DNA of 64,000 nt from assembly GCA_963711065.1 (NCBI GenBank), contig CAVQCO010000006.1, positions 372,001 to 436,000 on the forward strand. Reading direction: 5' to 3'. Below are positions 20,474-28,145 of the stretch, piece after piece; position 1 is the stretch's first letter, and each line of letters begins with the position of its first letter. The position numbers and the translations under genes are program-made. The notes beneath the pieces are model-generated. The model saw only the letters and a list, made by a program, of their open reading frames with translations, made no database searches and was not told where the DNA came from. The stretch comes from Bog-473 sp963711065. Lineage in GTDB: Bacteria > Actinomycetota > Acidimicrobiia > Acidimicrobiales > RAAP-2.

Positions 20474-20832
20474 GGCCCGTCGCTCACTGCACCGTTCGGC
20501 ACCTCGCGCACCTCGAGCTGGTCGCCCACCCGCACTCCCCAGCGCTCCAGCGCTCCGGCCTCGGTCTCGACGACGCTCCGGGCCCCGCGCCCCCCGACCG
20601 CCACCCGCCACGGCTTGAGCCGGGCCAGGCGCACCACCGTCAGGTCGTCGGTGAGGAAGGCCACGTCGATGGGGAACTTCATGCCTGCCGTGTGCACGGT
20701 GCGGGCCCCCTCGACGTGCAGCGCGCCCTCGCAGCCGGTGCGCCCACGCAGGGCGCCACGCTCGGCCGGCGAATCGGCCATCTCGAGTGCACACACCACG
20801 TCGCCGTCCCGCAGCAGCCATCCGGACCGCAT
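20470..20832 (-). CDS. DUF192 family protein
   Basis: Protein of 120 residues with the DUF192 core: ADSPAERGALRGRTGCEGAL, then TVHTAGMKFPIDVAFL, ARLKPWRV, ARSVVETEAGALERWGVRVGD. The family is widespread but has no assigned biochemical role. No signal peptide is seen, unlike many members. It starts at ATG 20832, diverges from the bL37 gene across 52 bp, and is translationally coupled to rsmI. Confidence 0.88.
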   Translation of the reverse strand: MRSGWLLRDGDVVCALEMADSPAERGALRGRTGCEGALHVEGARTVHTAGMKFPIDVAFLTDDLTVVRLARLKPWRVAVGGRGARSVVETEAGALERWGVRVGDQLEVREVPNGAVSDGP

Positions 20833-20869
20833 GCGACCGAGGCTACCGGACGCCCTGCGCCGCTCCGTC

Positions 20870-20875
20870 TAAGAT
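20870..20875 (+). promoter_or_regulatory. -10 box (TAAGAT) of the bL37 gene
   Basis: TAAGAT lies 9 nt before the bL37 ATG, with no Shine-Dalgarno in between. A start site 6-9 nt downstream of the box would give a leaderless mRNA. No convincing -35 is visible. Confidence 0.55.
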
Positions 20876-20884
20876 CGTCGCCCC

Positions 20885-20968
20885 ATGTCGAAACGAACGG
20901 TCAAGCGCAAGCTCAGGACGAAGAAGAAGGCCAACCACGGCAAGAAGCCGAACTGCGGCCGCGGCTAG
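20885..20968 (+). CDS. 50S ribosomal protein bL37 (27-residue microprotein)
   Basis: Peptide of 27 residues: MSKRTVKRKLRTKKK then ANHGKKPNCGRG. The ANHGK[RK]PN signature and the basic N-terminus match actinobacterial bL37, a large-subunit protein found in mycobacterial ribosomes. Codon use is GC3-rich, and the coding frame is delimited by a leaderless promoter and a TAG stop. It is a single-gene unit between DUF192 and a convergent GDPD gene. Confidence 0.88.
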   Translation: MSKRTVKRKLRTKKKANHGKKPNCGRG

Positions 20969-20999
20969 GCGCACCGGCTCCGCCTGAGGGCCACCCGGC

Positions 21000-21860
21000 T
21001 CACGTCCCGTCCCAGGCGACCCCGCCCGACGACAGCACGCCGCACAACGTCGTGGGCAGGTCCGAGATGATGCCGTCGACGCCGAGGCCCAGCAGGCGCT
21101 CCATCGCCTCGGCGTCGTTGACGGTCCACACGTGGACGGCCTTGCCCGCCTCGTGCGCGGCCGCCACGAAGCGCTCGTCCACCACGACGAGGTCGCCCTG
21201 GCGCTCCGGCACCTGGTAGGCCACCGCCGGGATGTCGGGCATGTCCTCGCCGGCCTGCACGGCGCGCCAGGCCTCCGCGGTGGCCACCGTGCCGGCCGAG
21301 GTCGCCACGGTGGGCGCGTAGCTCCGGAAGGCGTCGGTCGCCGGGTCGAGGAACGAGGCCACGATGACGTCCTCGTGGCGCCCGTACTCCGCCAGGAGGC
21401 CGGCGAGCGCCTCCTCGTAGGGTGCCACCACGGGCGCCGTCTGCTTGATGTCGAGGTTCAGGACGACGCCGGGGAAGCGCTCCAGGACCTCGCGCAGCGT
21501 GGCGATCCCGAAGGACGGGTCGGCGGGCGCCCGGCCCCGGAACGGGTAGTCCGCCGCCGGCCGGCCCGGCGTCACGTCGGCGCCGGGGACCCACCAGTAC
21601 GAGAAGTCCAGCTGCCGCAGCTCCTCCAACGAGAACGACGCGATGGTGCCCGACGCGGCGGTGGTGCGGTCGACCGAGGCGTCGTGGCAGACCACCAGTT
21701 CGCCGTCTGCGGTCGCGTGCACGTCGAGCTCGATCCCCGTGGCGCCGACCTCGAGCGCATGCGCGATGGCATGCAGGGTCGACGACGGCGACTCCCAGGC
21801 GCCACCCTGGTGCGCATAGGCGATCACCCTCCGTTCGAGCCAGGGGGACCGCTCGCTCAC
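21000..21860 (-). CDS. Glycerophosphodiester phosphodiesterase
   Basis: GDPD enzymes cleave glycerophosphodiesters to glycerol-3-phosphate and an alcohol. The 286-residue protein carries AYAHQGGAWESPSSTLHA (HRG-type motif with Gln for Arg), GIELDVHATADGELVVCHD (metal ligands Glu-Leu-Asp and His), LNLDIKQ, VHVWTVND and GVDGIISDLP. No signal peptide is present, so it is cytoplasmic. GTG 21860 is 7 nt after TACCGT, a leaderless arrangement. Substitution in the first motif (HQGG for HRG) is a minor deviation. Confidence 0.9.
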   Translation of the reverse strand: MSERSPWLERRVIAYAHQGGAWESPSSTLHAIAHALEVGATGIELDVHATADGELVVCHDASVDRTTAASGTIASFSLEELRQLDFSYWWVPGADVTPGRPAADYPFRGRAPADPSFGIATLREVLERFPGVVLNLDIKQTAPVVAPYEEALAGLLAEYGRHEDVIVASFLDPATDAFRSYAPTVATSAGTVATAEAWRAVQAGEDMPDIPAVAYQVPERQGDLVVVDERFVAAAHEAGKAVHVWTVNDAEAMERLLGLGVDGIISDLPTTLCGVLSSGGVAWDGT

Positions 21861-21951
21861 CCGCCCGACGGTAACAGCCGGGGCCGGGCCGGCCGCCCCG
21901 TCGGCCGGGGCGAGACCGCATGAGCCCAGGGCGGGCCTATCCTCGTGCCGC

Positions 21952-22563
21952 GTGCTCGACCACCTTCTCGTCGACGTCATCAGCACCATCCGCGCCTCCT
22001 TCGACCGGGCGCTCCTCCAGCGCCAGGCGGTGGAGGAGCGCTTCCAGGTGGACGTCTTCCTGGGCGACGTGTCCTGGGAGACCTCCTACAGCCTGCCGGG
22101 CGAGGAACAGCCGCCCCGGGTGCGCGCCGACGTGTCGGTCGACTGGCCCACGTGGAGCCAGACCTCCTACCGGAGCTGGTCCATCGGCGAGCCGCCCGAC
22201 GAGCTGCCCGAGGTCGTGATCGAGGTGGCGCTGCGCGTCCAGCGCATGGCGGAGGCGCCCGACACCGAGAAGGTGATGGCCGCGCTGCCGATCACCGGCC
22301 CGCTGGGCGACCCGATGGACCTCGTCCGCACCGCCACGACGATCGAGCAGGTGCGGACCGACGCGGACGGCGGTGCCGACGGGCTCCGTTGGGCCGCCGA
22401 GGCCACCTACGAGGGCTCGGTCCGCTTCAGCGAGCAGCAATTGGAGGACCCCTCGACCATCGCGCCCGTCTTCGACGCCCTGACGCGCTGGATCGCCTCC
22501 ACCCTGATCTCGCTGGCGGACCTCCCCTTCTCGTTCCTGCCCGCCGGGGAGGACGACGACTGA
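21952..22563 (+). CDS. Conserved-looking hypothetical protein, 203 residues
   Basis: No family is recognised. The protein is soluble, acidic and without signal peptide or membrane span. Landmarks are an N-terminal helix (LLVDVISTIRASFDRALLQR), VDVFLGDVSWETSYSLPGE, a strand-rich centre and a C-terminal hydrophobic stretch LISLADLPFSFLPAG ending in DDD. GTG 21952 is 8 nt after TATCCT, again leaderless. The stop overlaps the SCO1-like gene, so it heads a three-gene operon with two secreted redox-linked lipoproteins; a role in their assembly is possible but unsupported. Confidence 0.8.
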   Translation: MLDHLLVDVISTIRASFDRALLQRQAVEERFQVDVFLGDVSWETSYSLPGEEQPPRVRADVSVDWPTWSQTSYRSWSIGEPPDELPEVVIEVALRVQRMAEAPDTEKVMAALPITGPLGDPMDLVRTATTIEQVRTDADGGADGLRWAAEATYEGSVRFSEQQLEDPSTIAPVFDALTRWIASTLISLADLPFSFLPAGEDDD

Positions 22564-23318
22564 GCCGCACATCTCGGCGCCGCGCCCGGGTCACCACGCT
22601 CGTCCTCGCGCTCGGCCTGCTGCTCGCCGCCTGCGGATCGTCCGCACCGGGCGCACCGCCGCCGGGACAGGGGCTGGTGCTCGACCAACCGACCCCCCAG
22701 CACGTGCCCCTGGTCGACCAGCGCGGTCGCCCCGTGTCCCTCGCTGCGCTGCGCGGCAAAGTGGTCGTCCTCGCGCCCTTCCTCTCGCTGTGCCAGGACG
22801 AGTGCCCGCTCGTCACGGGCGCCTTCATCTCCTTGCAACGCGACCTGCGCGCCGCCGGCCAGGCACCGCGCGTCTTCTTCGTCGAGGCCACCGTGGACCC
22901 CGGCCGCGACACCGTGGCACGCCTGGCCGCCTACCAGCGAGAGTTCGGGGCCGACTGGGACCTGTGGACCGGCACGCCGGCGAACGTCGCCGCGTTCTGG
23001 AAGCCCTTCGGTGTCGAGTACCAGATCGTCCCCGAGGACCAGCCGCCGCACCTCGACTGGCTGACCGGCACCCCGCTCACCTACGACGTGGACCACACCG
23101 ACGGCTACATCCTCATCGGGACCGACGGCCGCGAGCGCTTCGTCGACGCCACCGCTCCCAACCTCGGCGGCCGGCTCGACCACAAGCTGACCTCGCTGCT
23201 CAACGACGGCGGCGTGCACAATCTGGAGCATCCCCAGCAGCCGAACTGGACCGTCGCCGACGCGTTGGCGTCGATCAGCTGGGCCCTCGGGACCGACGTC
23301 CCCGCGTCAGGCTCGTGA
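22560..23318 (+). CDS. SCO1/SenC-family copper/thioredoxin-fold lipoprotein
   Basis: SCO proteins deliver copper to cytochrome oxidase CuA sites or act as thiol-disulfide exchangers outside the membrane. The 252-residue product has an Arg-rich n-region, a hydrophobic core and a lipobox (LLLAACGSS). The thioredoxin-fold CxxxC is SLCQDECPL, and the distal copper-ligand His is in YDVDHTDGYIL. The only plausible start is CTG 22560, overlapping the previous stop as CTGA; no ATG, GTG or TTG lies between that stop and the signal peptide. The next gene overlaps by GTGA. Confidence 0.88.
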   Translation: MSRTSRRRARVTTLVLALGLLLAACGSSAPGAPPPGQGLVLDQPTPQHVPLVDQRGRPVSLAALRGKVVVLAPFLSLCQDECPLVTGAFISLQRDLRAAGQAPRVFFVEATVDPGRDTVARLAAYQREFGADWDLWTGTPANVAAFWKPFGVEYQIVPEDQPPHLDWLTGTPLTYDVDHTDGYILIGTDGRERFVDATAPNLGGRLDHKLTSLLNDGGVHNLEHPQQPNWTVADALASISWALGTDVPASGS

Positions 23319-23848
23319 GGGCGGCCGGGCTGCGTCGTGCCGCCCTCGTCGTCCCCGCAGCCCTCGCCCTGCTCGCCCTCGCCCTGGCCGCGTGCTCCGG
23401 TGGCGACGTCACGGTGCTCTCGGCGCCGCCCACCACCGACACCTCGCTCACGCTCACACTGCAGCGCTCGCCCGTGGGCCCGATCCTCGCCACCGGTGGT
23501 GGCAACACCCTCTACGACTTCGCACCCGACAGCCCGGACCGCAGCACCTGCCTCAACGACGGCTGCGTGTTCCAGTGGCCCCCGCTGATCCGGTCGGGGC
23601 CGGTCCGCGTCGGCCGCGGCGTCGACCCCGCGCTGGTGGGGACGCTGCGGCGCCCCGACGGGGCCGTCCAGCTCTCCTACGGGGGCCACCCGCTCTACAC
23701 CTACAACCTCGACGTGACGCCCGGCGTCGTCATGGGGCAGGCGATCGACCAGGACGGCGGGCTCTGGTACGTGCTGAACGCCCGGGGCAAGCAGATCACG
23801 ACCGCCTTCTCGGTGACCGCCAACCCGAACGTCAACCCGAACACCTGA
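23315..23848 (+). CDS. COG4315-type secreted repeat lipoprotein
   Basis: Lipoprotein of 177 residues with signal peptide and lipobox (LALAACSGG). Two secreted-repeat units follow: LATGGGNTLYDFAPDSPDRSTCLNDGCVFQWPP and VQLSYGGHPLYTYNLD...GQAIDQDGGLWYVL. They have the G-x-x-LY and C...C..WPP pattern common in actinobacterial exported proteins. The function of the family is unknown, though it often sits with electron-transport lipoproteins. GTG 23315 overlaps the SCO1 stop. The stop codon is inside a 10-bp hairpin (23840-23866). Confidence 0.82.
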   Translation: MRAAGLRRAALVVPAALALLALALAACSGGDVTVLSAPPTTDTSLTLTLQRSPVGPILATGGGNTLYDFAPDSPDRSTCLNDGCVFQWPPLIRSGPVRVGRGVDPALVGTLRRPDGAVQLSYGGHPLYTYNLDVTPGVVMGQAIDQDGGLWYVLNARGKQITTAFSVTANPNVNPNT

Positions 23849-23866
23849 CGACCGCCGTCAGGTGTT
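23840..23866 (+). terminator. 10-bp hairpin overlapping the lipoprotein stop codon
   Basis: The arms AACACCTGAC (23840-23849) and GTCAGGTGTT (23857-23866) are exact complements with a 7-nt loop, and the left arm contains the TGA stop. The right arm is also part of the ychF-derived repeat that bounds the island, so terminator function may be secondary. There is no U tract. Confidence 0.45.
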
Positions 23867-23879
23867 GCAGCGGAACTCC
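23858..23879 (-). repeat. Island boundary repeat (distal copy of the ychF 3' end)
   Basis: The sequence matches the last 22 bases of ychF (30128-30149) at 21 of 22 positions, in the same orientation, reading GGAGTTCCGCT then GCAACACCTGA on the minus strand. It is a direct repeat spanning 6.27 kb of lower-GC accessory genes. An integration-derived att half-site is the simplest reading. Confidence 0.7.
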
Positions 23880-23959
23880 TCAGGCTTGAGCGGTTGCTTG
23901 TGGCTCGCGTTGAATGTTTCCGGTCGCTGTGGAACGTCCTGTGGACTTTTTGCGGACTG

Positions 23960-24262
23960 CTACGCCACCGCCCCACGCCGCATCGCCTTGCGCTGGACCT
24001 CGGAAGTGCCGCCCCACAGCCCTTGGAGGTCCGGGTTGGCCAGGGCCGTCGAGAAGCACTCCTGACGCACCGGACAGCCCGCGCAGAGAGCGCGTCCCGC
24101 GTCGTACTGGCCGCCACCACGCCCGACGACGAACCGAGCGGTCCCCAGGCCCTTGCACGCTGCGTCCTGGTGCCACCCAGGGCGCCGTAGGAGGTCCTCG
24201 AGCGACGGGAGCATTTCGCCGTGGCCGGGTGCCATGAGCCAGGCCGTGAGGAACTCGTCCAC
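23960..24262 (-). CDS. WhiB-family iron-sulfur transcriptional regulator
   Basis: WhiB proteins are actinobacteria-specific [4Fe-4S] regulators that bind sigma factor domain 4. The 100-residue product has the four cluster cysteines at 36, 60, 63 and 69 (C-x23-C-x2-C-x5-C), the turn GLWGGTSE (81-88) and a basic C-terminus (RKAMRRG). Aromatic LEDLLRRPGWHQDAAC precedes the first Cys. GTG 24262 is 9 nt after a TACCCT box, indicating a leaderless mRNA. It lies just inside the distal island boundary; WhiB genes are frequent on actinobacterial mobile DNA. Confidence 0.92.
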   Translation of the reverse strand: MDEFLTAWLMAPGHGEMLPSLEDLLRRPGWHQDAACKGLGTARFVVGRGGGQYDAGRALCAGCPVRQECFSTALANPDLQGLWGGTSEVQRKAMRRGAVA

Positions 24263-24402
24263 CGACCTGTGAGGGTACGGCCGGGTAGCGCGGCGCGGGT
24301 GGACCCGTCCTCCGGCGCGTATCAGGAGTCATCGGCGCTAGCTCAATATCCCCAGGCCACTGTGATCGCTTCGCCAATGGCGGCTAGGGGGTGACGTGGC
24401 TC

Positions 24403-24435
24403 GGCTCAGCCCCGAGTTCTCGCCGGGGTTGAGCC
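24403..24435. repeat. 11-bp imperfect hairpin upstream of a small hypothetical gene
   Basis: The arms GGCTCAGCCCC and GGGGTTGAGCC pair over 11 bp with one G-U, around an 11-nt loop. It lies in the divergent gap between whiB and the gene at 24489, so it is not a terminator for either. Role unknown. Confidence 0.4.
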
Positions 24436-24488
24436 GCGGCCGCCCGTAATGGATCTACGTCCCGACAACATCATCGCAGCCGTGACAT

Positions 24489-24776
24489 TTGGCTCTGTCA
24501 ACATCGACCGAGATCGGCGATCGTGAATCTGTGGTGCTCTCGGACCTGTCGGACACGGTTTTCGACGCCTTGCACGACGCTCTCCCCGACTCTCACTCAG
24601 TCTGGCGCGTCGAAGTGTTCGAGGGCTGGGCCAGAATCCCCTTCGTCACCGTCTACTCCGGGATGAGCCGCAGCAATGCCGGCGCCGCGCTCGCCGAGAA
24701 GATTCATGCGGTCGTCGCCGGGGTCATGGATGGGCGCCGCCACGATGTCCGGATCGTCTGGGCGCTGCACAGCTGA
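24489..24776 (+). CDS. Small hypothetical protein, up to 95 residues
   Basis: No family recognised. Codon third positions are strongly G/C through the frame, supporting real coding. The acidic N-terminal part contains LSDTVFDALHDALPDSHSVW; the C-terminal part alternates strand and helix (VFEGWARIPFVTVYSGM, ALAEKIHAVVAGVMDG, VRIVWALHS). TTG 24489 gives 95 residues; GTG 24531/24534-region codons would give about 80 and fit the coding bias better. It is an island gene between whiB and the serpin gene. Confidence 0.55.
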   Translation: MALSTSTEIGDRESVVLSDLSDTVFDALHDALPDSHSVWRVEVFEGWARIPFVTVYSGMSRSNAGAALAEKIHAVVAGVMDGRRHDVRIVWALHS

Positions 24777-25116
24777 GTTCAACACGAGCCAGGGGCGCTA
24801 GGCGGCCGGGTGGGCTTCAGACCCCGAAGCTACGGCCGCACCGTGGACCTGATGCCTTAACCCGGCGACCTGATCGCCGCATTCAGTCCCCAGCGGGGGC
24901 GGTGCTTTCGGATGGTCCAATCCCGACAGCTACAGGGGACCCATTGTCGCCAGGAGCCGGCGTGGAATGAGATCTGGACTGACAGGAAAGGCAAGGGCTG
25001 GTAGGTGGAGGCGTGGCGCAGCACGCGCCGAAGATGACGAGTCAACCGGCGGAGGGCTTCTGATGCTCTTGCCCAGGCACTTTCGGGGCAGTCGCTCTCG
25101 CTGCCAGACTGCCTGG
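24777..25116. other. 340-bp gap without a recognised gene
   Basis: Nothing convincing is seen between the small hypothetical and the serpin gene. Base composition is less GC-rich than the flanking core genome, and no reading frame shows sustained GC3 bias. The last 20-30 bp should hold the serpin promoter, but no standard box is clear. Confidence 0.5.
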
Positions 25117-26406
25117 GTGACAGTCGAACAAGCCAGCTCTCATATCTCCCTGGCCGTTCTCATCGATGCCTATTGTCGGCGCGTCTGCCCAGCCGTCCTC
25201 GAACAGCATGAGGCGGATTCGATCTCCTCACCCCTCGGCGTCTGGCTCCTCCTTGCCGCCTGTGCGTCTGCCGCCGCGGACAAGGATCGAGAAGAGCTCG
25301 AAGATGCACTCGGTTGTTCGTCGACGACCGCAACAGAGCTGCTCATCAGTTTCCTAGCGGACCCTCCGCCACCTCTTCACAGTGGGTTGGCGTTGTGGGT
25401 CAGAGACAACGAGGTCACGCCAGCGCTCACCCGATGGAATGCGACCCTCCCGACACAAGTCGAGCGTGGAGACATTCCGTCTCAGGTTGCAGCGGATGCC
25501 TGGGCCGACCATCAGACCTCGGGCCTCATTCGGCGGTTTCCGGTACAGATTACGGACCTGACACGCCTTCTCCTCACGTCCGTGCTCGCGACCAGAGTGT
25601 CGTGGCAAGAGCCGTTCGAGGTAGTCGCCGCGCAAGATCATCTCCGCTCCTCGAGCCCGTGGCGAGACCAAGTTAAGGAGGTCCTTCTCGACAGTCGACC
25701 TTCACGGTTTCCCCCGACGATGTTGGCTATGACCGAAGCGGCCGGGGTGGTCGCGGTGCATTTCGCCTTGGCCAACGAGGAACTCGCTGTGCTCTCGGTG
25801 GCTGCGGACCCAGAGATTGACCGCCATCTGGTCTTCGAGGCCGCCTACGAGATCGCACGGCTCTGCCGCGAGGACGGTCTGGACTCTGTCTACTGCTCAC
25901 TCTTCGACCTCCCCCTCGGCAGCGGCCATTCCTGGGAGATCACAGAACGCGAGGTGCTGGCCAGGGTGGCGGGAGATCGCTCCGAAAAGATCGTGGGCGC
26001 GATGCTCGCCGCATGGCACGCGAAGAGCACGCTCAAGCTCCAGGCTTCGGAGGCGTTCGGGGTCAGGCCCGCGCTCTCCGCTCTCTTCGGCCTCATCGGA
26101 CCCGATCCACGGGGCGACGGAGTCGAGGCGTTTCAATCGGCCGTCGCCTCCTACACTCCAACCGGCTTCGAGGCTGCCGCGATCTCGGCCTTTGACGTCA
26201 TGGGTAGTGTCACCCGTCCCAGGGAGCGCGGCCTCTCACGCACCGCACGGCTCTACTTCGATCATCCCTACGCAGCGGTTGCCTTGGCGGGTAGTACGTC
26301 TGACTTCACACGGGCACGTGCTGGTCACACGGAGCTGTTCTGCCTGCCGCTCTTTAGTGCCTGGGTGAGCACACCCCACGAACCCGATTCGATCGAGCCG
26401 ACCTAA
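25117..26406 (+). CDS. Serpin-family protein with inhibitory-type reactive-centre hinge
   Basis: Serpins trap serine or cysteine proteases by inserting the cleaved reactive loop. The ~429-residue product has the fold's landmarks in order: an N-terminal helix then SISSPLGVWLLLAACASAA (SPLSI-type), EELEDALGC, TSVLATRVSWQEPF (NAIYFKGxWxxPF-type), hinge GFEAAAISAFDV, a variable Arg-rich loop (GSVTRPRERGLSRTARL), YFDHPYAAVAL (DHPFLFxI-type), and the final strand LPLFSAWVSTP. The short-side-chain EAAA hinge points to an inhibitor, with a trypsin-like target suggested by the arginines. No signal peptide is visible from GTG 25117; longer starts (24967) do not add one. The IS110 element sits 10 bp after its stop. 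Confidence 0.72.
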   Translation: MTVEQASSHISLAVLIDAYCRRVCPAVLEQHEADSISSPLGVWLLLAACASAAADKDREELEDALGCSSTTATELLISFLADPPPPLHSGLALWVRDNEVTPALTRWNATLPTQVERGDIPSQVAADAWADHQTSGLIRRFPVQITDLTRLLLTSVLATRVSWQEPFEVVAAQDHLRSSSPWRDQVKEVLLDSRPSRFPPTMLAMTEAAGVVAVHFALANEELAVLSVAADPEIDRHLVFEAAYEIARLCREDGLDSVYCSLFDLPLGSGHSWEITEREVLARVAGDRSEKIVGAMLAAWHAKSTLKLQASEAFGVRPALSALFGLIGPDPRGDGVEAFQSAVASYTPTGFEAAAISAFDVMGSVTRPRERGLSRTARLYFDHPYAAVALAGSTSDFTRARAGHTELFCLPLFSAWVSTPHEPDSIEPT

Positions 26407-26415
26407 GGCCGGGGG

Positions 26416-26425
26416 TGAGTTCCTA
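26416..26425 (+). repeat. IS110 terminal direct repeat, downstream end
   Basis: TGAGTTCCTA is identical to 28146-28155. Short direct repeats at IS110 ends represent the recombination core plus matching donor/target bases rather than inverted repeats. Confidence 0.75.
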
Positions 26426-26430
26426 ACGGC

Positions 26431-26436
26431 AGTCAA
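26431..26436 (-). promoter_or_regulatory. -35 half (TTGACT) of a promoter formed at the IS110 circle junction
   Basis: On the minus strand TTGACT lies just after the transposase stop, reading outward. In the circular form it would sit 17 bp upstream of TAGCGT from the other end. In the integrated state it has no partner -10 inside the element. Confidence 0.6.
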
Positions 26437-26441
26437 GCCCC

Positions 26442-27848
26442 TCAGGCCACATTTTCGCTAGCTTCTTCTCCCGGCGGGTCGGTGGCCGGAGCGACCTTTC
26501 GGGCCGACTCCTTTCTGCCTCGACCCGCCGCCCTGTTCTTGAGGGTCTTGGCTGGTGTGTTGCGACGACGGGCGGCCCGGACTTTGGGATCAATCTTGAA
26601 GCGGTCTGCGCAGGCAGCCTTGCCTTCTGCCTCGCTGATCGCTTCACCGTCTTCGTCTCGCAGTTCGTAGAGCTCGCCTTTGCGCCAGCATGCGGCGATC
26701 CGGGTGATGAGGACGGCCGAGACCGAGCACAGCGCCGAGTTGTGATGCTTGCCCTCGACAATGACGAGCCGGTAGTAGCGCTGGGCGAGTGTGGGGTCGA
26801 TATGGCGAGCGTGATCAGCTGCCAGGTAAAGGGCCTGGCGCAGGCCGGCGTCTCCCGCCTTGGTGATGCCCTTGTGTCCCGCCACCAGTCCGGACTGGTC
26901 GATCTTGGGCACAAAGCCAGTGAAGGATCGCACGCCGGCCAGGTTGGCGAATCGGTTGAAGTCGCCCGCGTTCCCCAAGATGGCCGCAGAGAGGACGGGC
27001 CCGAGTCCCGGGGCCGAGCGGACGATGCCCTTGGGATCGGCCTCGTCATAGAGCACGGCGATCCGCTTGTCGGCCGCGGCGATCTCCTCGTCGAGCTGGC
27101 GGAGCACGCGGACTTCTGAGGCGATGTCGTGGGCCAACTCGGTGAAGTCGATGCCTCCGCATGACCACAGGGCCAGGGTCTCGTTGGCCATGGCCAAGAG
27201 CTCGTCGGCCTTGTCCTCGCGCCACAGTCCCGAACTCGAGCGGATCACCAACGCGGCGAGCCGGGCGCGCCCGAGACGCTTGAGAGCCCGTGGATCGGCG
27301 TATTTCTCCAAGATGACCAGGGCGGTCTTCGAGGCGGTGGCCGATCCGAGGGAGTCGGCCCACCCCGGCCCCAGCAGCTCGACGAGTGCGTCGAGGCGCA
27401 GGCTGGCGGCACTGCGGCGCTTGACCAGGCTGAAGCGGTGACGGACTGCTCGGCGCAGTGACTCCGCCGGACCGAGGTTGTCGATGCCCCTCAGGCCCTC
27501 TGGGTGGAGCAACGGCAGACGAGCCAACACCCGCGAATCGAGCCGGTCGGTCTTGGTGTGCTTGTTGTAGTAGTCCCGCAGGTCGGCCGACTGCTCGGGT
27601 GGCACCAAGATGACCGTGGCACCACGTGCTTGGAGCCAGGCCGACAGCGGCACCCAGGCATTGCGGGTGGGCTCGAGAATCACGGTCACCGAGGCGCCGT
27701 CGGGGATCTTGGCCCACAGGCGCTCGAGGTCGGCGGTCGTCGTGCGGAACTTCCACGACGACCAGATGAACTCACCTCGCTCGTCGGCCAGGCTGGCCCG
27801 GTGGTCGGCCCGACAGGCGACGTCGATGCCCAACCTCACTTCACTCAT
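26442..27848 (-). CDS. IS110-family DEDD transposase/recombinase
   Basis: Full-length transposase of 468 residues that recombines DNA using an RNA guide. The RuvC-like N-terminal domain has Asp9 (GIDVA), Glu59 (VILEP) and Asp101/Asp104 (KTDRLDSRVLARL). The C-terminal Tnp domain has helix-hairpin-like SAPGLGPVLSAAILGN, TGFVPKIDQSG with the probable catalytic Ser319, GITKAGDAGLRQALYLAA, and an extended basic tail (RAARRRNTPAKTLKN). ATG 27848 has AAAGGA upstream. No frameshift or truncation is seen, so the element may still be active. Confidence 0.95.
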   Translation of the reverse strand: MSEVRLGIDVACRADHRASLADERGEFIWSSWKFRTTTADLERLWAKIPDGASVTVILEPTRNAWVPLSAWLQARGATVILVPPEQSADLRDYYNKHTKTDRLDSRVLARLPLLHPEGLRGIDNLGPAESLRRAVRHRFSLVKRRSAASLRLDALVELLGPGWADSLGSATASKTALVILEKYADPRALKRLGRARLAALVIRSSSGLWREDKADELLAMANETLALWSCGGIDFTELAHDIASEVRVLRQLDEEIAAADKRIAVLYDEADPKGIVRSAPGLGPVLSAAILGNAGDFNRFANLAGVRSFTGFVPKIDQSGLVAGHKGITKAGDAGLRQALYLAADHARHIDPTLAQRYYRLVIVEGKHHNSALCSVSAVLITRIAACWRKGELYELRDEDGEAISEAEGKAACADRFKIDPKVRAARRRNTPAKTLKNRAAGRGRKESARKVAPATDPPGEEASENVA

Positions 27849-28137
27849 GGCGTGGTCCTTTCGCTAGACGATTGGTCAGTCGGCTCTCCGTCGTCGACCG
27901 CTGCACGTTCCGCAGGGGTGTGACCATCCAGACATTCAGAAGCAGGGGTCCGACTCCATGATCGGCCGCCGAGTTCCAGAAAAGGGATGCACGTGCGTCG
28001 GGAGGCTCGTCTGGTCGACGATCACCGTTGTGGAGTCGAGCTGTCGCTCGCTCCGACCCCCAAAAAGTCAAGCCAGAAGAACCGACCCGACGCACCCTAC
28101 GAAGGGCTTCCGCCAAATCGGTGGATGCCCGGAACCA
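27849..28137 (-). ncRNA. Candidate IS110 bridge RNA region
   Basis: In IS110 elements the ~100-350-nt stretch between the upstream end and the transposase encodes a structured RNA whose two loops pair with target and donor DNA. This 289-bp stretch has the right place, strand and size, contains no credible gene, and would be transcribed from the junction promoter. GAGTTCC at 27971-27977 (plus strand) repeats 7 bases of the terminal repeat and could be part of a guide loop. The fold itself was not computed, so RNA limits are approximate. Confidence 0.6.
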
Positions 28138-28143
28138 ACGCTA
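28138..28143 (-). promoter_or_regulatory. -10 half (TAGCGT) of the IS110 circle-junction promoter
   Basis: TAGCGT on the minus strand fits TANNNT and lies just inside the upstream end. In the circle it follows TTGACT by 17 bp and would start transcription into the candidate bridge RNA. Confidence 0.6.
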
Positions 28144-28145
28144 AA

